Notes: generated by a model not told the origin, from the sequence alone. Shown: positions 48,658 through 58,158, counted from the first letter of the stretch. The stretch is DNA of 64,000 bases from Flavobacterium fryxellicola (GCF_900143245.1 NZ_FRDK01000009.1:1-64000), one strand, 5' to 3'. Translations and numbers: made by a program.

Positions 48658-50394
48658 TTAGTAACCAGGATTTTGTGTAAGTACAGCACCTGTATTCGCT
48701 TCAATTTCACTTTGAGGTATTGGAAATAAATCATGTCTTGGAAGATAAGTTGGTCCAGTTTGCCAATTGTATCTCAATAAACGCTCTTTATATTTTCCTA
48801 CACGACGCAATGTGATTTGACGCTGCTCCTCTAAATTAATTTCTCTTGTACGCTCATCTAAAATATAGTCTAAGTCCACCTGTCCAGCTGATACATCAAT
48901 AGCGCCAGCTCGTCTGCGAACCACGTTTATATCGGCTGCAGCAAGTGGTGTATTTCCTTGGTTTAAATGAGCTTCGGCTCTTAATAAAAAAGCTTCTGAT
49001 AAACGAAGGTAATAGTTATCATGGTAAGTAGCAGAAGCAAAATTTGATAATAGAAGCGGATTAGCTGGATCAGTAAGTCCAGAAGGATGATCTCCAGGAG
49101 TAGTTGCTTTAACAAACCAAGGATAAAATCTCCACGCACCTGCAAGTGCATTTGCAGCCAAGTTTGTAGTCAGAGCTCCCATGTTTTTTCCTCTGTTCAA
49201 AGATACCCTTTGTCCGAAAAACGTAGACGCTGGATTGTCATATATAGCATCTTTAATTAAATTGTTATCATTACAGCGCATATCTCCGACATAGTTATTA
49301 GGCCAAATTCCTCCACCTGTCATATTTGCTGAATTGGTAGTAAAGGCAAGGGGTTGCATAAAACCAACTCCATTCCCACCAACATTGTCGTTAGAACGTC
49401 TACCAAGGAAACCCGGAGCATTATTTGGATCTCGAATACTCCATACTGCAGGTACGGTGTTGCGTTCCATCTGATTTGCTCCATTAGAACCGGTATTCTG
49501 CAAAAGTCCACCTGGAACATCTACCTCAAACTGACAAACCCAAAGTGCCTCACGATTACCTGACCCTCTATTTTGATTGTTTTTTTGCCATAAATCCCAA
49601 AATACATCTTTACCAAAAACATTACGACGAGAACCAAATCGGGCAGTCATCAACCCTACATTAGGATCATTACATACTTTTGAAATTTCTGTAACAGCCT
49701 CAGCATTTCGTCCTAATGCAATTAAAGTTTCTCCCAAATAAAAACTTGCTACTATATTAGAAACCCTTCCATCTTTCACTTTGTTAATCGGATCCATTCC
49801 ATTTGCTGCATCAGTAAAATCTAAAACCATCTGATTTAAAATTTCTTCTCGCGATGCACGCACTCTGTTTAAAACAGGTTGTGATGCAAATTCAGTAACT
49901 AATGGAACTCCACCATACAAATAAACCATATCTCGATAGGCCTTTCCTCTAAAGAATTTAGCCTCAGCAATCACCTTTATTTTTTGTTCTCCGGTCAAGT
50001 TTGATTTATTAACATTATCAATTAATAAATTAGCCGCTGCTACGACTTTAAAGTTTTCTTCATAAAAGAATTTTGCTGGATATGTAGAAGGTGTTAAAGA
50101 GGTAAGTAATGATACCGGTTTCTCGTTAGTTCCAGATCCTCCACGTGCAGAAAAGAAAACGTCTGTTGCATACAATAAAGTATAGGACACGTCTGAAGCA
50201 CCAACGTAATAAATATAGCGTTGTCTTACATAAAAATTAGTTAAAACAGCTTCTATACCCGATGGAGTGCTAAAAACATTTTCAGCAGTGTAAATGTCCA
50301 CAGGAATTTCCTTCAAAAATTCCTCCTCGTTGCAAGATGTGAAGGAAGCTACAGCTAGCAACCCTATAAAAAATTTATTTAAATTTGTTTTCAT
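48658..50394 (-). CDS. susD: SusD/RagB-family outer-membrane glycan-binding lipoprotein
   Basis: Surface lipoprotein of 578 residues that captures oligosaccharide and forms the lid of the SusC channel. The lipoprotein signal ends at ASFTSC (Cys21). The N-terminal segment EEEFLKEIPVDIYTAENVFS is typical, as are the TPR-like helices with EAKFFRGKAYRDMVYLYGGV and the C-terminal LRLSEAFLLRAEAHLNQGN and ERTREINLEEQR motifs, ending in NPGY as many SusD proteins do. It lies 17 bp downstream of susC. The likely ligand is xylo-oligosaccharide, possibly glucuronylated, judged from the operon. Confidence 0.95.
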   Translation of the reverse strand: MKTNLNKFFIGLLAVASFTSCNEEEFLKEIPVDIYTAENVFSTPSGIEAVLTNFYVRQRYIYYVGASDVSYTLLYATDVFFSARGGSGTNEKPVSLLTSLTPSTYPAKFFYEENFKVVAAANLLIDNVNKSNLTGEQKIKVIAEAKFFRGKAYRDMVYLYGGVPLVTEFASQPVLNRVRASREEILNQMVLDFTDAANGMDPINKVKDGRVSNIVASFYLGETLIALGRNAEAVTEISKVCNDPNVGLMTARFGSRRNVFGKDVFWDLWQKNNQNRGSGNREALWVCQFEVDVPGGLLQNTGSNGANQMERNTVPAVWSIRDPNNAPGFLGRRSNDNVGGNGVGFMQPLAFTTNSANMTGGGIWPNNYVGDMRCNDNNLIKDAIYDNPASTFFGQRVSLNRGKNMGALTTNLAANALAGAWRFYPWFVKATTPGDHPSGLTDPANPLLLSNFASATYHDNYYLRLSEAFLLRAEAHLNQGNTPLAAADINVVRRRAGAIDVSAGQVDLDYILDERTREINLEEQRQITLRRVGKYKERLLRYNWQTGPTYLPRHDLFPIPQSEIEANTGAVLTQNPGY

Positions 50395-50411
50395 AAAATA
50401 ATTTTTAATAA

Positions 50412-53400
50412 TTAAAAAGTAATATCAAGTCCAAAATTGACGCTCATCATAACGGGCAAGGCCGAAAATGCAGCTCTGTTTCCAGCTAATATTGGAGAAA
50501 TTCCTAAACCTGAAGATGTTTCAGGATCCCAACCTTTCCAATTTGTCCAAGTGGCAATATTTTTTCCACTTACGTAACACTTCACATTGGCTAATCCAGC
50601 TTTCTTAACAAGTGCTTTATCGAATGCATAGGCTACTGAAATATCTTGTAATCTAACAAAACTTCTATCTCTAAAAGGAGTGTAACTTACTAATGATCCT
50701 GAATTGGCTCTGTTATATTCGGCGTTAGGATTACTAGGTGACCAATAATCAATATCACTAAATTTATTATTAGCAACAAAAGTGTTTATTCCATAAAAAC
50801 CACCAGCCCCAGCCCAAGGATCATTCTCACTAATTCCACCTTGAATAGAGTTAATAAAAAATCGTAATGAAAAGTTTTTATAAGTCACGCTGTTCGTAAT
50901 ACCAAACTGATAATCAGCTTCTCTTCTTCCTATATGTGTTCTATCAGCCTCATTGATTAATCCATTGCCGTCAAGATCTTTAAAACGATATGCACCTGGC
51001 TCAAGTCCCGCTGGTATATCATCGCCTAACTGATAAATACCATCTTCTACATAAGTAAAGACCGTACCTATACTTTTACCAATAAAATATCCGTTTTGAA
51101 CTAAATCATCTTCTTTACCATCGTTGTTAATATCATTTCCTGTCAAAGAAGTAATTGAATTATCATTTTTAGAAATGTTAAAACCAAAATTCCAATTCCA
51201 GTTCTCCGTTCTTACAGGATTAAAATTTACAACTGCTTCTAGTCCTGTATTTCTAATACCGCCAATATTAATCCTATCAGTATCTACACCATTAGTGGCA
51301 CTTAATGATCGATCAAAGAGCATATCTTTAGTGTCTGAAAGATAATAATCTAAATTACCAGATATTCTATTATTAAAAAATCCAAAATCAAGTCCAGCGT
51401 TATATCCAGCCGTCTTTTCCCAAGTTAAATCAGGACTAATTAATCTTTCCAAAACAAAACTATTAACTGTATTCGCATTGTCACCAAAAACATATTGATC
51501 TCTTACTCTAGACGAATACGTGTTTTGAGAAGAGTAACGTGGAGAAGTATTTCCATTTAATCCGTAACTTGCTCTAAGCTTTAATTGATCAATTTTTTTG
51601 AAATTATTTAAAAAGCCTTCTTCTGAAATTACCCAACCAATAGAAGCTGCTGGAAAATAACCAATTTGTTTACCTGGATAGAAAGCAGAGTGACCGTCTC
51701 TTCGGATACTAGCGTTGAACAAATACTTTCCTGCATAGTTGTAAATAACACGGGCAGTTGTTGACAAAAATTGCTCTCTATAACCACCTGATCGAATTAC
51801 GGGAATAAGACCAACCCCTAAATTATTATATCCTAAAGATTGATTAGCAAACTGAGTCGCCGCTGCTACTGTATTTTCATTTTCAATTTTATTATACCCA
51901 TAAATGATTTGAGCATTTAAATTATGCCTGCGATCTTTATCTAAATTTGTGTTATAACTTACTATATGATCCATGGCGGTGTCAAAAGTGTAAGAATTTT
52001 CTTTTCTCGCAGCTCCTAAACCATTGGATTCATAAATATTTGAATTATAATTTTGATTCCAACGGTAATTATTGTTAAAATTCAATCGGTAATTTAATCC
52101 TTTTATTCCAGGAATATCGATAGACAAATAGGCTTGTGCACCTATGTTATTTTGCTTATTTAAGTTATCTGCCTCAATTTGTAAAAAAGGATTAGTTAAA
52201 GAACTTCCTGATGGATTTATTACAAACTTACCATCGCTTGTTGTAGGAGCGATTAAAGGACTCATTAAAACAAATGATTGTAAATTAGGTGAATTACCTG
52301 AACGGTCTGAAAAAGTTCCAAAGGTATTTACTCCCACTTTTAGCCACGTATTTACCTGATGATCTACGTTAATACGTACTGATTTTCGATTGTAATTATC
52401 GTTCAATATCCAACCCAGCTGATCGGTATAACCAGCAGAAAGAAATAATGAAGTTTTTTCACTGCCTCCTTTTACACTAAATTGATGGTCAACAATATAT
52501 GGACTAGCATTTTGTCCCGCTTCAAACCAATTAAAATCCGTTCCACTATTAATTGAATTTTGAACATCAGGGGTAAAAGCACCACCACTATCGTTCAAGT
52601 AATCATAATTTGGATTTGGAGCAGTAAAACCAGAAACAGCAGTAAAACCTCTAGTATATTGGTTAAGCCTAGATGATTCAATAAATTCCTCCCTATTTAA
52701 TGTTCTTCTATTTTTAATTGGAGTTTGTAAAGAGTAAAAAGTAGAATAATTCACCTCTGTTTTTTGGTTTTTCTTCCCTTTTTTAGAAGTTACCATAATG
52801 ATTCCATTAGCTGCCTGAGCTCCATAAATTGCTTTACTACTGGGATCTCTTAATACATCTACCGATTCAATATCCGTTGGGTTCAAATCTGTAAAAGCGC
52901 CACGATAGATAGCACCATCCAAGACTACTAAAACGCCAGTATTTCCGCCTAAAGTACTTCTACCACGAATTAAAATTGTTGGTTCTGCACCAGCAGTTGA
53001 GGTCTGTCCAATAGTTACTCCAGGAAGAGATCCTTGAAGCGATTGTAAAATACTAGTGTTTGGAGAATCTTCAAACTGTTTCAAATTTGCTGAAGCAACA
53101 GCCCCTGTCAAATCTTTCTTTTTCTGCGTTCCATAACCTACTACTACAACTTCATCTAGAACTGAAGATTCTTCTTCCATCACAATACGCAGCGTTTTTG
53201 AACTGCCCGCGGTGACCTGCTTAGTTTTAAATCCAATGAAGGAAAAAGTTAAGACCGCATTAGGTTTTGAAGAATTAATGGAGAATTTTCCATCATAATC
53301 CGATAAGGTATTGTTTTTGGCACCCTTTTCAGAAATATTTACTCCGGGAACAGGCAAGCCAGCCTGATCCAAAATTACTCCACTTACATTAGTTGTCTGT

Positions 53401-53471
53401 GCAATCATTGATTGCATAACAAATAATAATATAAATGAAACTAAAAGAATAAATTGCTTTTTCATTTTCAT
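50412..53471 (-). CDS. susC: SusC/RagA-family TonB-dependent outer-membrane transporter
   Basis: TonB-dependent importer of 1019 residues. After the signal peptide (ending SMIAQ) comes a carboxypeptidase-like domain (TTNVSGVILDQAGLPVPGVN, about 25-110). The plug domain follows, with the TonB-box-like DEVVVVGYGTQKKKDLTGAV, the SusC motif SLQGSLPGVTI and TILIRGRSTLGG, then a large beta-barrel ending NFGLDITF. Partner of the SusD gene downstream. The promoter at 53597 and the operator at 53572 are placed so that binding of a repressor would block transcription start, and the regulator gene is divergent. First gene of an operon that probably reaches to the GH3 at 30400 in parts. Confidence 0.96.
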   Translation of the reverse strand: MKMKKQFILLVSFILLFVMQSMIAQTTNVSGVILDQAGLPVPGVNISEKGAKNNTLSDYDGKFSINSSKPNAVLTFSFIGFKTKQVTAGSSKTLRIVMEEESSVLDEVVVVGYGTQKKKDLTGAVASANLKQFEDSPNTSILQSLQGSLPGVTIGQTSTAGAEPTILIRGRSTLGGNTGVLVVLDGAIYRGAFTDLNPTDIESVDVLRDPSSKAIYGAQAANGIIMVTSKKGKKNQKTEVNYSTFYSLQTPIKNRRTLNREEFIESSRLNQYTRGFTAVSGFTAPNPNYDYLNDSGGAFTPDVQNSINSGTDFNWFEAGQNASPYIVDHQFSVKGGSEKTSLFLSAGYTDQLGWILNDNYNRKSVRINVDHQVNTWLKVGVNTFGTFSDRSGNSPNLQSFVLMSPLIAPTTSDGKFVINPSGSSLTNPFLQIEADNLNKQNNIGAQAYLSIDIPGIKGLNYRLNFNNNYRWNQNYNSNIYESNGLGAARKENSYTFDTAMDHIVSYNTNLDKDRRHNLNAQIIYGYNKIENENTVAAATQFANQSLGYNNLGVGLIPVIRSGGYREQFLSTTARVIYNYAGKYLFNASIRRDGHSAFYPGKQIGYFPAASIGWVISEEGFLNNFKKIDQLKLRASYGLNGNTSPRYSSQNTYSSRVRDQYVFGDNANTVNSFVLERLISPDLTWEKTAGYNAGLDFGFFNNRISGNLDYYLSDTKDMLFDRSLSATNGVDTDRINIGGIRNTGLEAVVNFNPVRTENWNWNFGFNISKNDNSITSLTGNDINNDGKEDDLVQNGYFIGKSIGTVFTYVEDGIYQLGDDIPAGLEPGAYRFKDLDGNGLINEADRTHIGRREADYQFGITNSVTYKNFSLRFFINSIQGGISENDPWAGAGGFYGINTFVANNKFSDIDYWSPSNPNAEYNRANSGSLVSYTPFRDRSFVRLQDISVAYAFDKALVKKAGLANVKCYVSGKNIATWTNWKGWDPETSSGLGISPILAGNRAAFSALPVMMSVNFGLDITF

Positions 53472-53571
53472 AATACTTTAATTGATATTAAATTTTTGGT
53501 TAGTTACAACCTTAGCCAGAGTAAACATAAATACTATTTTCAAAAAGTAAATTTAATAAAAATTATTCATG

Positions 53572-53585
53572 TGTGCCCGTGCACA
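53572..53585. promoter_or_regulatory. Predicted LacI-family operator of susCD
   Basis: Perfect repeat TGTGC-CCGT-GCACA, the exact reverse complement of the sites at 11126 and 29776, 100 bp upstream of the susC start codon. It begins 11 bp downstream of the -7 element, so it should cover the first transcribed bases. Confidence 0.8.
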
Positions 53586-53596
53586 GATTGTTAAGG

Positions 53597-53626
53597 CAAA
53601 TATACAGCAATTCTAAAATAATCCAA
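53597..53626 (-). promoter_or_regulatory. susCD promoter
   Basis: On the minus strand TTG (53624-53626), 19-bp spacer and TATATTTG (53597-53604), a full match to the Bacteroidota -33/-7 consensus. It is the best-scoring promoter seen by eye in the window. Confidence 0.75.
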
Positions 53627-54210
53627 ATTTTTTTTATATAAAATAATTTTTAAGAACTAATTTTGTGAAATATTTAAATAATAGTGAAGTTGATTGGGTT
53701 ATATATAATTATGGATTTAACATTAACTTTTTTTTTGACAATTATATAATGCTTTCAGGAAAACATTTGACTAAATATCAATTTTCACTACATCGATTAC
53801 GTAAATTTTAACAAATCGATTCAAAATAAATATCATTAATAAGTCAATAAGTTGGAATAATAAAAAAGTATAATTTTAAATTAATTCACGTTTAAGATAA
53901 TTCTACATCGTGTTACTATCTTTTAATTATTTTTTGTTTATTTGTTCCGTGCTTGTGCACAGGTTTTATTTTGTGGTCTAACAAATTGTTAAACCTCTCA
54001 CCTCAAATTTAGAGATGAACGAGAGCGTGATTAATAGTAGTATTATTGAAAAAATTACAAAAATAAAATTAGTACTATTAATGATTTCAACTAATTCAAA
54101 TAATTTGCTTCGTATTAATTTTTAAAATATTTAATTAAAGCTTTTTAAATAAAGTATAATGCAAAGCACAAGTAGAGAATTTCTCGACTTAATCATAAAT
54201 AAAATTCTAT
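53627..54210. other. Divergent intergenic region between susC and the lacI-type gene
   Basis: The gap of 739 bp between the two start codons holds the susC promoter and operator on its left and the imperfect operator at 53948 in the middle. The rest is very AT-rich, with no open frame of recognisable content. No perfect TAnnTTTG element was found in front of the regulator gene. Confidence 0.5.
53948..53961. promoter_or_regulatory. Imperfect LacI-type operator upstream of the regulator gene
   Basis: CGTGC-TTGT-GCACA matches the three perfect operators at nine of ten arm positions. It lies 250 bp upstream of the regulator start codon and 376 bp from the susC operator. Autoregulation or looping between the two sites is possible; both are inference. 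Confidence 0.5.
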
Positions 54211-55278
54211 ATGAGTAAAACGTTAACCATTAATGATATCGCTAAAATTGCAAATGTCTCAAGAGGAACTGTAGATCGTGTTGTGAACAACAGAGGCTAC
54301 GTTTCTGAAGAGAAGAGAATAAAAATTCAGAATATTATTGATGAGCGCAATTTTATCCCAAATGCGCATGGTAGAAATTTATCTTTAAATAAAACATCAA
54401 AAATTGCAATTTTAATACCTGAGCATTCTGTTGGTGATTATTGGGATCCATTAATAAAAGGTACCGTTGCTGCAACAGAAAATTATTTACATTTAGGTTT
54501 AAAAGTAGATTACTTCTATTTTAATCTTGTAGATACATTGAGTTTCAAAAATGTAGAAAAAGACTTTTTTGATAATAAATACGACGCACTAATTACTTCG
54601 CAGCCACAAAATAAACAACTCAAGTTGTTTTTAGCGAAATGTAAAAAAAAGAAGATTCCATTTGTTTTAGTTGGATCAAATGACTCTAAATACGGTTCAT
54701 TGACTAATTTAGGTCAAGATGCATTGCAAGGTGGCAGGCTTGCGGGCAAGCTAATTCATTATGGTCAAAGCAAGTCTTTAAATTTAAAGTATGTAATTTT
54801 TAATATCTATAATGAACAAAACATAAATTCAAATGTGGTAAATAGAATTCAGGGATTTACTTGTTTTTTTAAAGAACAAAAATTTTTCCAGCCAGAAATT
54901 GAAATTGTCGAAATAAGTATAAATGATCCTGAAATATCTATCAAAATTTCTAACAAGATCAAAGAGCTGAATGATAACGATGGTATATTTATTCCTAATT
55001 CTAAATCACATTATATTGCCCGATTCTTAGATAAAAATAAATCAATTAGGTTTCTGGGCTATGATTTACTTAATGATAATGTCAAGTTACTAAAAGAGGG
55101 AATCATTGATTTTTTAATTAATCAAAAACCATACGAGCAAGGCTATCAAAGTATCGAAATCATTTATAGATATTTGGCAACATTTCAAATACCTGAAGTT
55201 ATCGTTACAATTCCTGCAGAGATAATTACGAAAGAAAATTTACTAATAGATATTAACGAAAAAAGCATTGTTTTATAA
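54211..55278 (+). CDS. LacI-family transcriptional regulator
   Basis: DNA-binding regulator of 355 residues. The N-terminal helix-turn-helix and hinge region read TINDIAKIANVSRGTVDRVV and, after NNRGYVSEEKRIKIQNIIDE, NFIPNAHGRNLSLN. The periplasmic-binding-protein-like effector domain starts at SKIAILIPEHSVGDYWDP. It is the only plus-strand gene of the sugar locus and lies divergent to susC. The operator TGTGC-N4-GCACA found at three operons is an even palindrome, as expected for LacI dimers. The effector is unknown; xylose, a xylo-oligosaccharide, a hexuronate or KDG are candidates. Effector binding would relieve repression. Confidence 0.92.
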   Translation: MSKTLTINDIAKIANVSRGTVDRVVNNRGYVSEEKRIKIQNIIDERNFIPNAHGRNLSLNKTSKIAILIPEHSVGDYWDPLIKGTVAATENYLHLGLKVDYFYFNLVDTLSFKNVEKDFFDNKYDALITSQPQNKQLKLFLAKCKKKKIPFVLVGSNDSKYGSLTNLGQDALQGGRLAGKLIHYGQSKSLNLKYVIFNIYNEQNINSNVVNRIQGFTCFFKEQKFFQPEIEIVEISINDPEISIKISNKIKELNDNDGIFIPNSKSHYIARFLDKNKSIRFLGYDLLNDNVKLLKEGIIDFLINQKPYEQGYQSIEIIYRYLATFQIPEVIVTIPAEIITKENLLIDINEKSIVL

Positions 55279-55419
55279 CAAAAACAAATTAGTACTGCTT
55301 TTACATTTTGATTTTAAATTATATGACTTCTTTAAAAATTTCACCGAATTAAAAATTCATATTTTAAGATCCAAAAGGGATAATTAGTGATCCCATTATA
55401 TGAAAAATTGCAAAAATCA

Positions 55420-55462
55420 TTAATTGGCTGCTGTAAAAATTAATTTTTTTGTAACCAATTAA
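55420..55462. terminator. Possible bidirectional terminator between lacI-type gene and eda
   Basis: Arms TTAATTGG (55420-55427) and CCAATTAA (55455-55462) enclose an AAAAATTAATTTTT core in the 237-bp gap between two convergent genes. AT-rich arms and a long loop make it weak. Confidence 0.3.
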
Positions 55463-55515
55463 AAAATTATTATCCATTCTTTTCGTTTGATTCTAACAAA
55501 TATCTTCAACAAAAA

Positions 55516-56181
55516 TTACTTTAATTTCGAAATAATTTCTATCACTTCTTTAACTCGTTTAGTCAATTCGGCATAATTTTTTGTAGCAATTATCTCCTTG
55601 CTAATAAGTTGCGAGCCAATACCCACGCAAGTTGCTCCAGCTTGAAACCAAGACTTTAAACTTTCTGCGGATGGATCCACTCCGCCTGTAGGCATAATAG
55701 AAGTCCATGGCTGTGGACCTTTAATGTTCTTGATAAATTCTGCACCATATAAGTCAGCTGGAAAAAGTTTTACAATTTCACAACCTAACTCTTCAGCTCT
55801 GGCGATTTCGGTCAAAGTTCCGCAACCTGGAGACCACAATACTTTTCTACGGTTACAAACAACGGCAATATCTTCCCTTAGAACAGGCGTTACAATAAAA
55901 TTTGCGCCAAGCTGCATGTAAAGTGATGCCGCCGGAGCGTCGGTCACTGATCCAACACCCATAATCATACCTGGCAGTTCTTTAATAGCATATTTTGTAA
56001 GTTCGGCGAAAATCTCATGCGCAAAATCACCTCGAGCGGTAAATTCCATCAATCGTGCTCCACCATCGTAACACGCTTTTAATATATTTTTACTTAAATT
56101 GACATCAGTACTAAAAAACAAAGGAACCATCCCTGTATCTTTCATTGCCTGTGCCACTTCAATTCTTGTGAATTGTGCCAT
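55516..56181 (-). CDS. eda: 2-dehydro-3-deoxy-phosphogluconate aldolase (KDPG aldolase)
   Basis: Class I aldolase of 221 residues that splits KDPG into pyruvate and glyceraldehyde-3-phosphate. The Schiff-base Lys is Lys138 in CEIVKLFPADLYG. Other family landmarks are LMEFTARGDFA (catalytic Glu region), GVGSVTDAPAA, FIVTPVL and the phosphate-binding IMPTGGVDP. It follows kdgK by 12 bp and ends the hexuronate pathway started by UxaC. The pair is transcribed towards the regulator gene. No LacI-type operator was found upstream of kdgK, so control of these two genes may differ from the rest. Confidence 0.95.
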   Translation of the reverse strand: MAQFTRIEVAQAMKDTGMVPLFFSTDVNLSKNILKACYDGGARLMEFTARGDFAHEIFAELTKYAIKELPGMIMGVGSVTDAPAASLYMQLGANFIVTPVLREDIAVVCNRRKVLWSPGCGTLTEIARAEELGCEIVKLFPADLYGAEFIKNIKGPQPWTSIMPTGGVDPSAESLKSWFQAGATCVGIGSQLISKEIIATKNYAELTKRVKEVIEIISKLK

Positions 56182-56193
56182 ATTAAATCTTTT

Positions 56194-57216
56194 TTATCTT
56201 GAAACAGTTCCTGAAAAATCACCTTCAATTAATTTTTCGATTTCTTCTTTGGTTGCTAAATTATAATCTCCTAAAATGGTATGTTTCAGGCAACATGCTG
56301 CAACAGCAAAGTTTAGCGCATGCTGCTTATTTAAAGGTTTATTAATTAATCCATAAATTAAACCGCCCATAAATGCATCTCCGCTACCTACTCTATCCAC
56401 AACAGGGAAAACTTCCTCTACATCTGATTTATAAATTTCTTTACCATCGTACAATATGCCACCTATTTTTTGATGCGAAGCACTGATAGAATACCGCAAA
56501 GTAGTTGCCATGTACTGTAAACTTGGAAATTTTTTAAAAAAAACGTCGTATAACGATAGCAAAGATTCTTTATCATTATAATCCGGTTTTACAGTATCAA
56601 TTCCCATCATAAAATAAGCAGTATCTATATCACCTAAAATAATGTTACTATACTGCAGCATTTTTGGCATAACTTCAGTAGGATTCTTTCCATATTTCCA
56701 AAGTTTCGAACGATAGTTTAAATCTGTTGAGATAAACACTCCCATTTCGTGTGCAATTTCTATGGCTTCTAAGCAGGCTTCAGAAGCTGATTCAGAAAGC
56801 GCTGGAGTAATTCCGCTCCAATGAAACCACGATGCTTCTTTAAATATCTCTTTCCAATTGAATTTACCTTTTTCTAAAGTAGCCATTGCACTATGAGCTC
56901 GATCATAAACTACATTACTAGCTCGCATACCTGTTCCCGTTTCTAAAAAATAAATACCTATTCGATCTCCTTCTAGCAAAACATTTTCATGACCTACATT
57001 TAATTTTCGCATTTCTTTGACTGCACACATTCCCATTTCATTCTTGGGCAATCGCGTAACGAATTCAGCATTTATACCTAAATTTGCTAAAGACACAGCA
57101 ACATTAAATTCTCCCCCACCATAAGTTGCTTTAAATGATTCCGCTTGAGAAAATCTTAAATGACCATCTGTTGAAAGACGTAATAATATTTCACCAAAAG
57201 TAACTACTTTAATCAT
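56194..57216 (-). CDS. kdgK: 2-dehydro-3-deoxygluconokinase (KDG kinase)
   Basis: PfkB-family kinase of 340 residues that phosphorylates KDG from the UxuA step to KDPG. The start VVTFGEILLRLSTDGHLRFS and YGGGEFNVAVSLANLG are typical of KdgK. The catalytic base is Asp280 in DRVGSGDAFMGG, the ribokinase-family signature 2. Directly upstream of eda. Upstream lies an AT-rich 985-bp gap containing the boundary with the mobile element; a TAnnTTTG match on the minus strand at 57414-57421 has no well-spaced -33 partner. Confidence 0.94.
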   Translation of the reverse strand: MIKVVTFGEILLRLSTDGHLRFSQAESFKATYGGGEFNVAVSLANLGINAEFVTRLPKNEMGMCAVKEMRKLNVGHENVLLEGDRIGIYFLETGTGMRASNVVYDRAHSAMATLEKGKFNWKEIFKEASWFHWSGITPALSESASEACLEAIEIAHEMGVFISTDLNYRSKLWKYGKNPTEVMPKMLQYSNIILGDIDTAYFMMGIDTVKPDYNDKESLLSLYDVFFKKFPSLQYMATTLRYSISASHQKIGGILYDGKEIYKSDVEEVFPVVDRVGSGDAFMGGLIYGLINKPLNKQHALNFAVAACCLKHTILGDYNLATKEEIEKLIEGDFSGTVSR

Positions 57217-57934
57217 TTTTTAAATTTTTTAAATTTTTTTTTGATTTAGATTCAACCATAGGGAACTAGATTTTTTCAATTAAATATAGCTTTCATGAAA
57301 AGTAAACAAATAGTGCTTTTAAAAGAAAAATTACAAAAAATTAACTTGAAAATACAACTATTTTTTGACTACTCCCTCTTAAAATATAAAGTGAAAATAA
57401 TTCAATTCGTGAACAAAGATATATTATTAGTATAAAATTAAGAGAAAATTTCTGCAAAAGTAAAATAGAATTACTATTAAATTATTATTAATAAGTTTTT
57501 GTTAACTAAATTTGTTGCTCGGGAGTTAAATTTAAGTTTCCTTTTATAGAAAAATTTCCTTCTCTAAACTATTCAAACACGTTTTGCAATTTATACAATT
57601 GGGACGTTATTATTTCTACTGTTTGGAAGATTTTTTATATGATTATCTGACGAAAACTCAGTAAACGGCTCTCTCTAAAATCTTTGTTATAAGTTTTAAA
57701 CTCACTTTAAAAAGTAAGATTAATTGTTTCCATTCTGGTTGGCTCATTCAGGATATCCATTTAAACTCTCTATAATTATAAGATTAAAACACAGATGCCA
57801 ATAATTGCATAAGTAATATATTTATGCTATCTTGTTCCTTTGAAAAATCATTTAAAGATAGTGACCCTATAAGTTACCCTAATTAAAATAACAGTACGTA
57901 AAGCATCGATTTTATTGGCATTTTCATAAAGGTT
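57217..57934. other. Gene-free AT-rich stretch upstream of kdgK
   Basis: No open frame of recognisable content on either strand. It should contain the kdgK-eda promoter at its left side. Its right part runs into the tRNA-like 3' end and terminator described separately, so it may include the end of a former island. Confidence 0.4.
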
Positions 57935-57940
57935 GCGGAA

Positions 57941-57953
57941 CCTCTTTCTCCGC
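57941..57953 (+). other. Possible tRNA-Ser 3'-end fragment (attachment-site remnant)
   Basis: The bases CCTCTTTCTCCGC resemble the 3' strand of the T and acceptor stems of bacterial tRNA-Ser genes, from general knowledge of that tRNA. No D arm, anticodon arm or 5' acceptor strand can be found in the preceding 100 bp. A strong terminator follows 24 bp later, as it would after a tRNA gene. The fragment sits 249 bp in front of an integrase gene, where an att site is expected. Chance similarity is possible at this length. Confidence 0.35.
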
Positions 57954-57976
57954 GGATAAGATTTCAAAATGAAGTA

Positions 57977-58012
57977 AAACCCTTTAAACGCAACGTTTAA
58001 AGGGTTTTTTCT
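57977..58012 (+). terminator. Strong rho-independent terminator at the element boundary
   Basis: Perfect 14-bp arms, AAACCCTTTAAACG (57977-57990) and CGTTTAAAGGGTTT (57994-58007), around a CAA loop, followed by TTT and more Ts. It has no coding gene on the plus strand in front of it, so it must end an RNA transcript or be left over from a tRNA or other gene. Confidence 0.85.
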
Positions 58013-58054
58013 TTTTACCAATCATTCATTTTATTCATTATTTCTCAAAAAATA

Positions 58055-58103
58055 GGTGCACAATCGGTGCACAGGGACACTGAGAAAAACTGGTGCACCG
58101 ATT
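58055..58103. repeat. GGTGCAC repeats forming an 11-bp inverted repeat before the integrase
   Basis: GGTGCAC occurs at 58055-58061, 58066-58072 and 58092-58098. The second and third copies are embedded in a perfect inverted repeat, AATCGGTGCAC (58062-58072) and GTGCACCGATT (58093-58103), 20 bp apart. A further AACCCC/GGGGTT pair lies at 58112-58133. These could be recombinase core or arm sites, or an operator for int. They do not fit the TGTGC-N4-GCACA operator. Confidence 0.5.
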
Positions 58104-58158
58104 TTCTTCTTAACCCCAACAGATAAAGGGGTTCAAAGAATGAACATCTTGACTTGTA

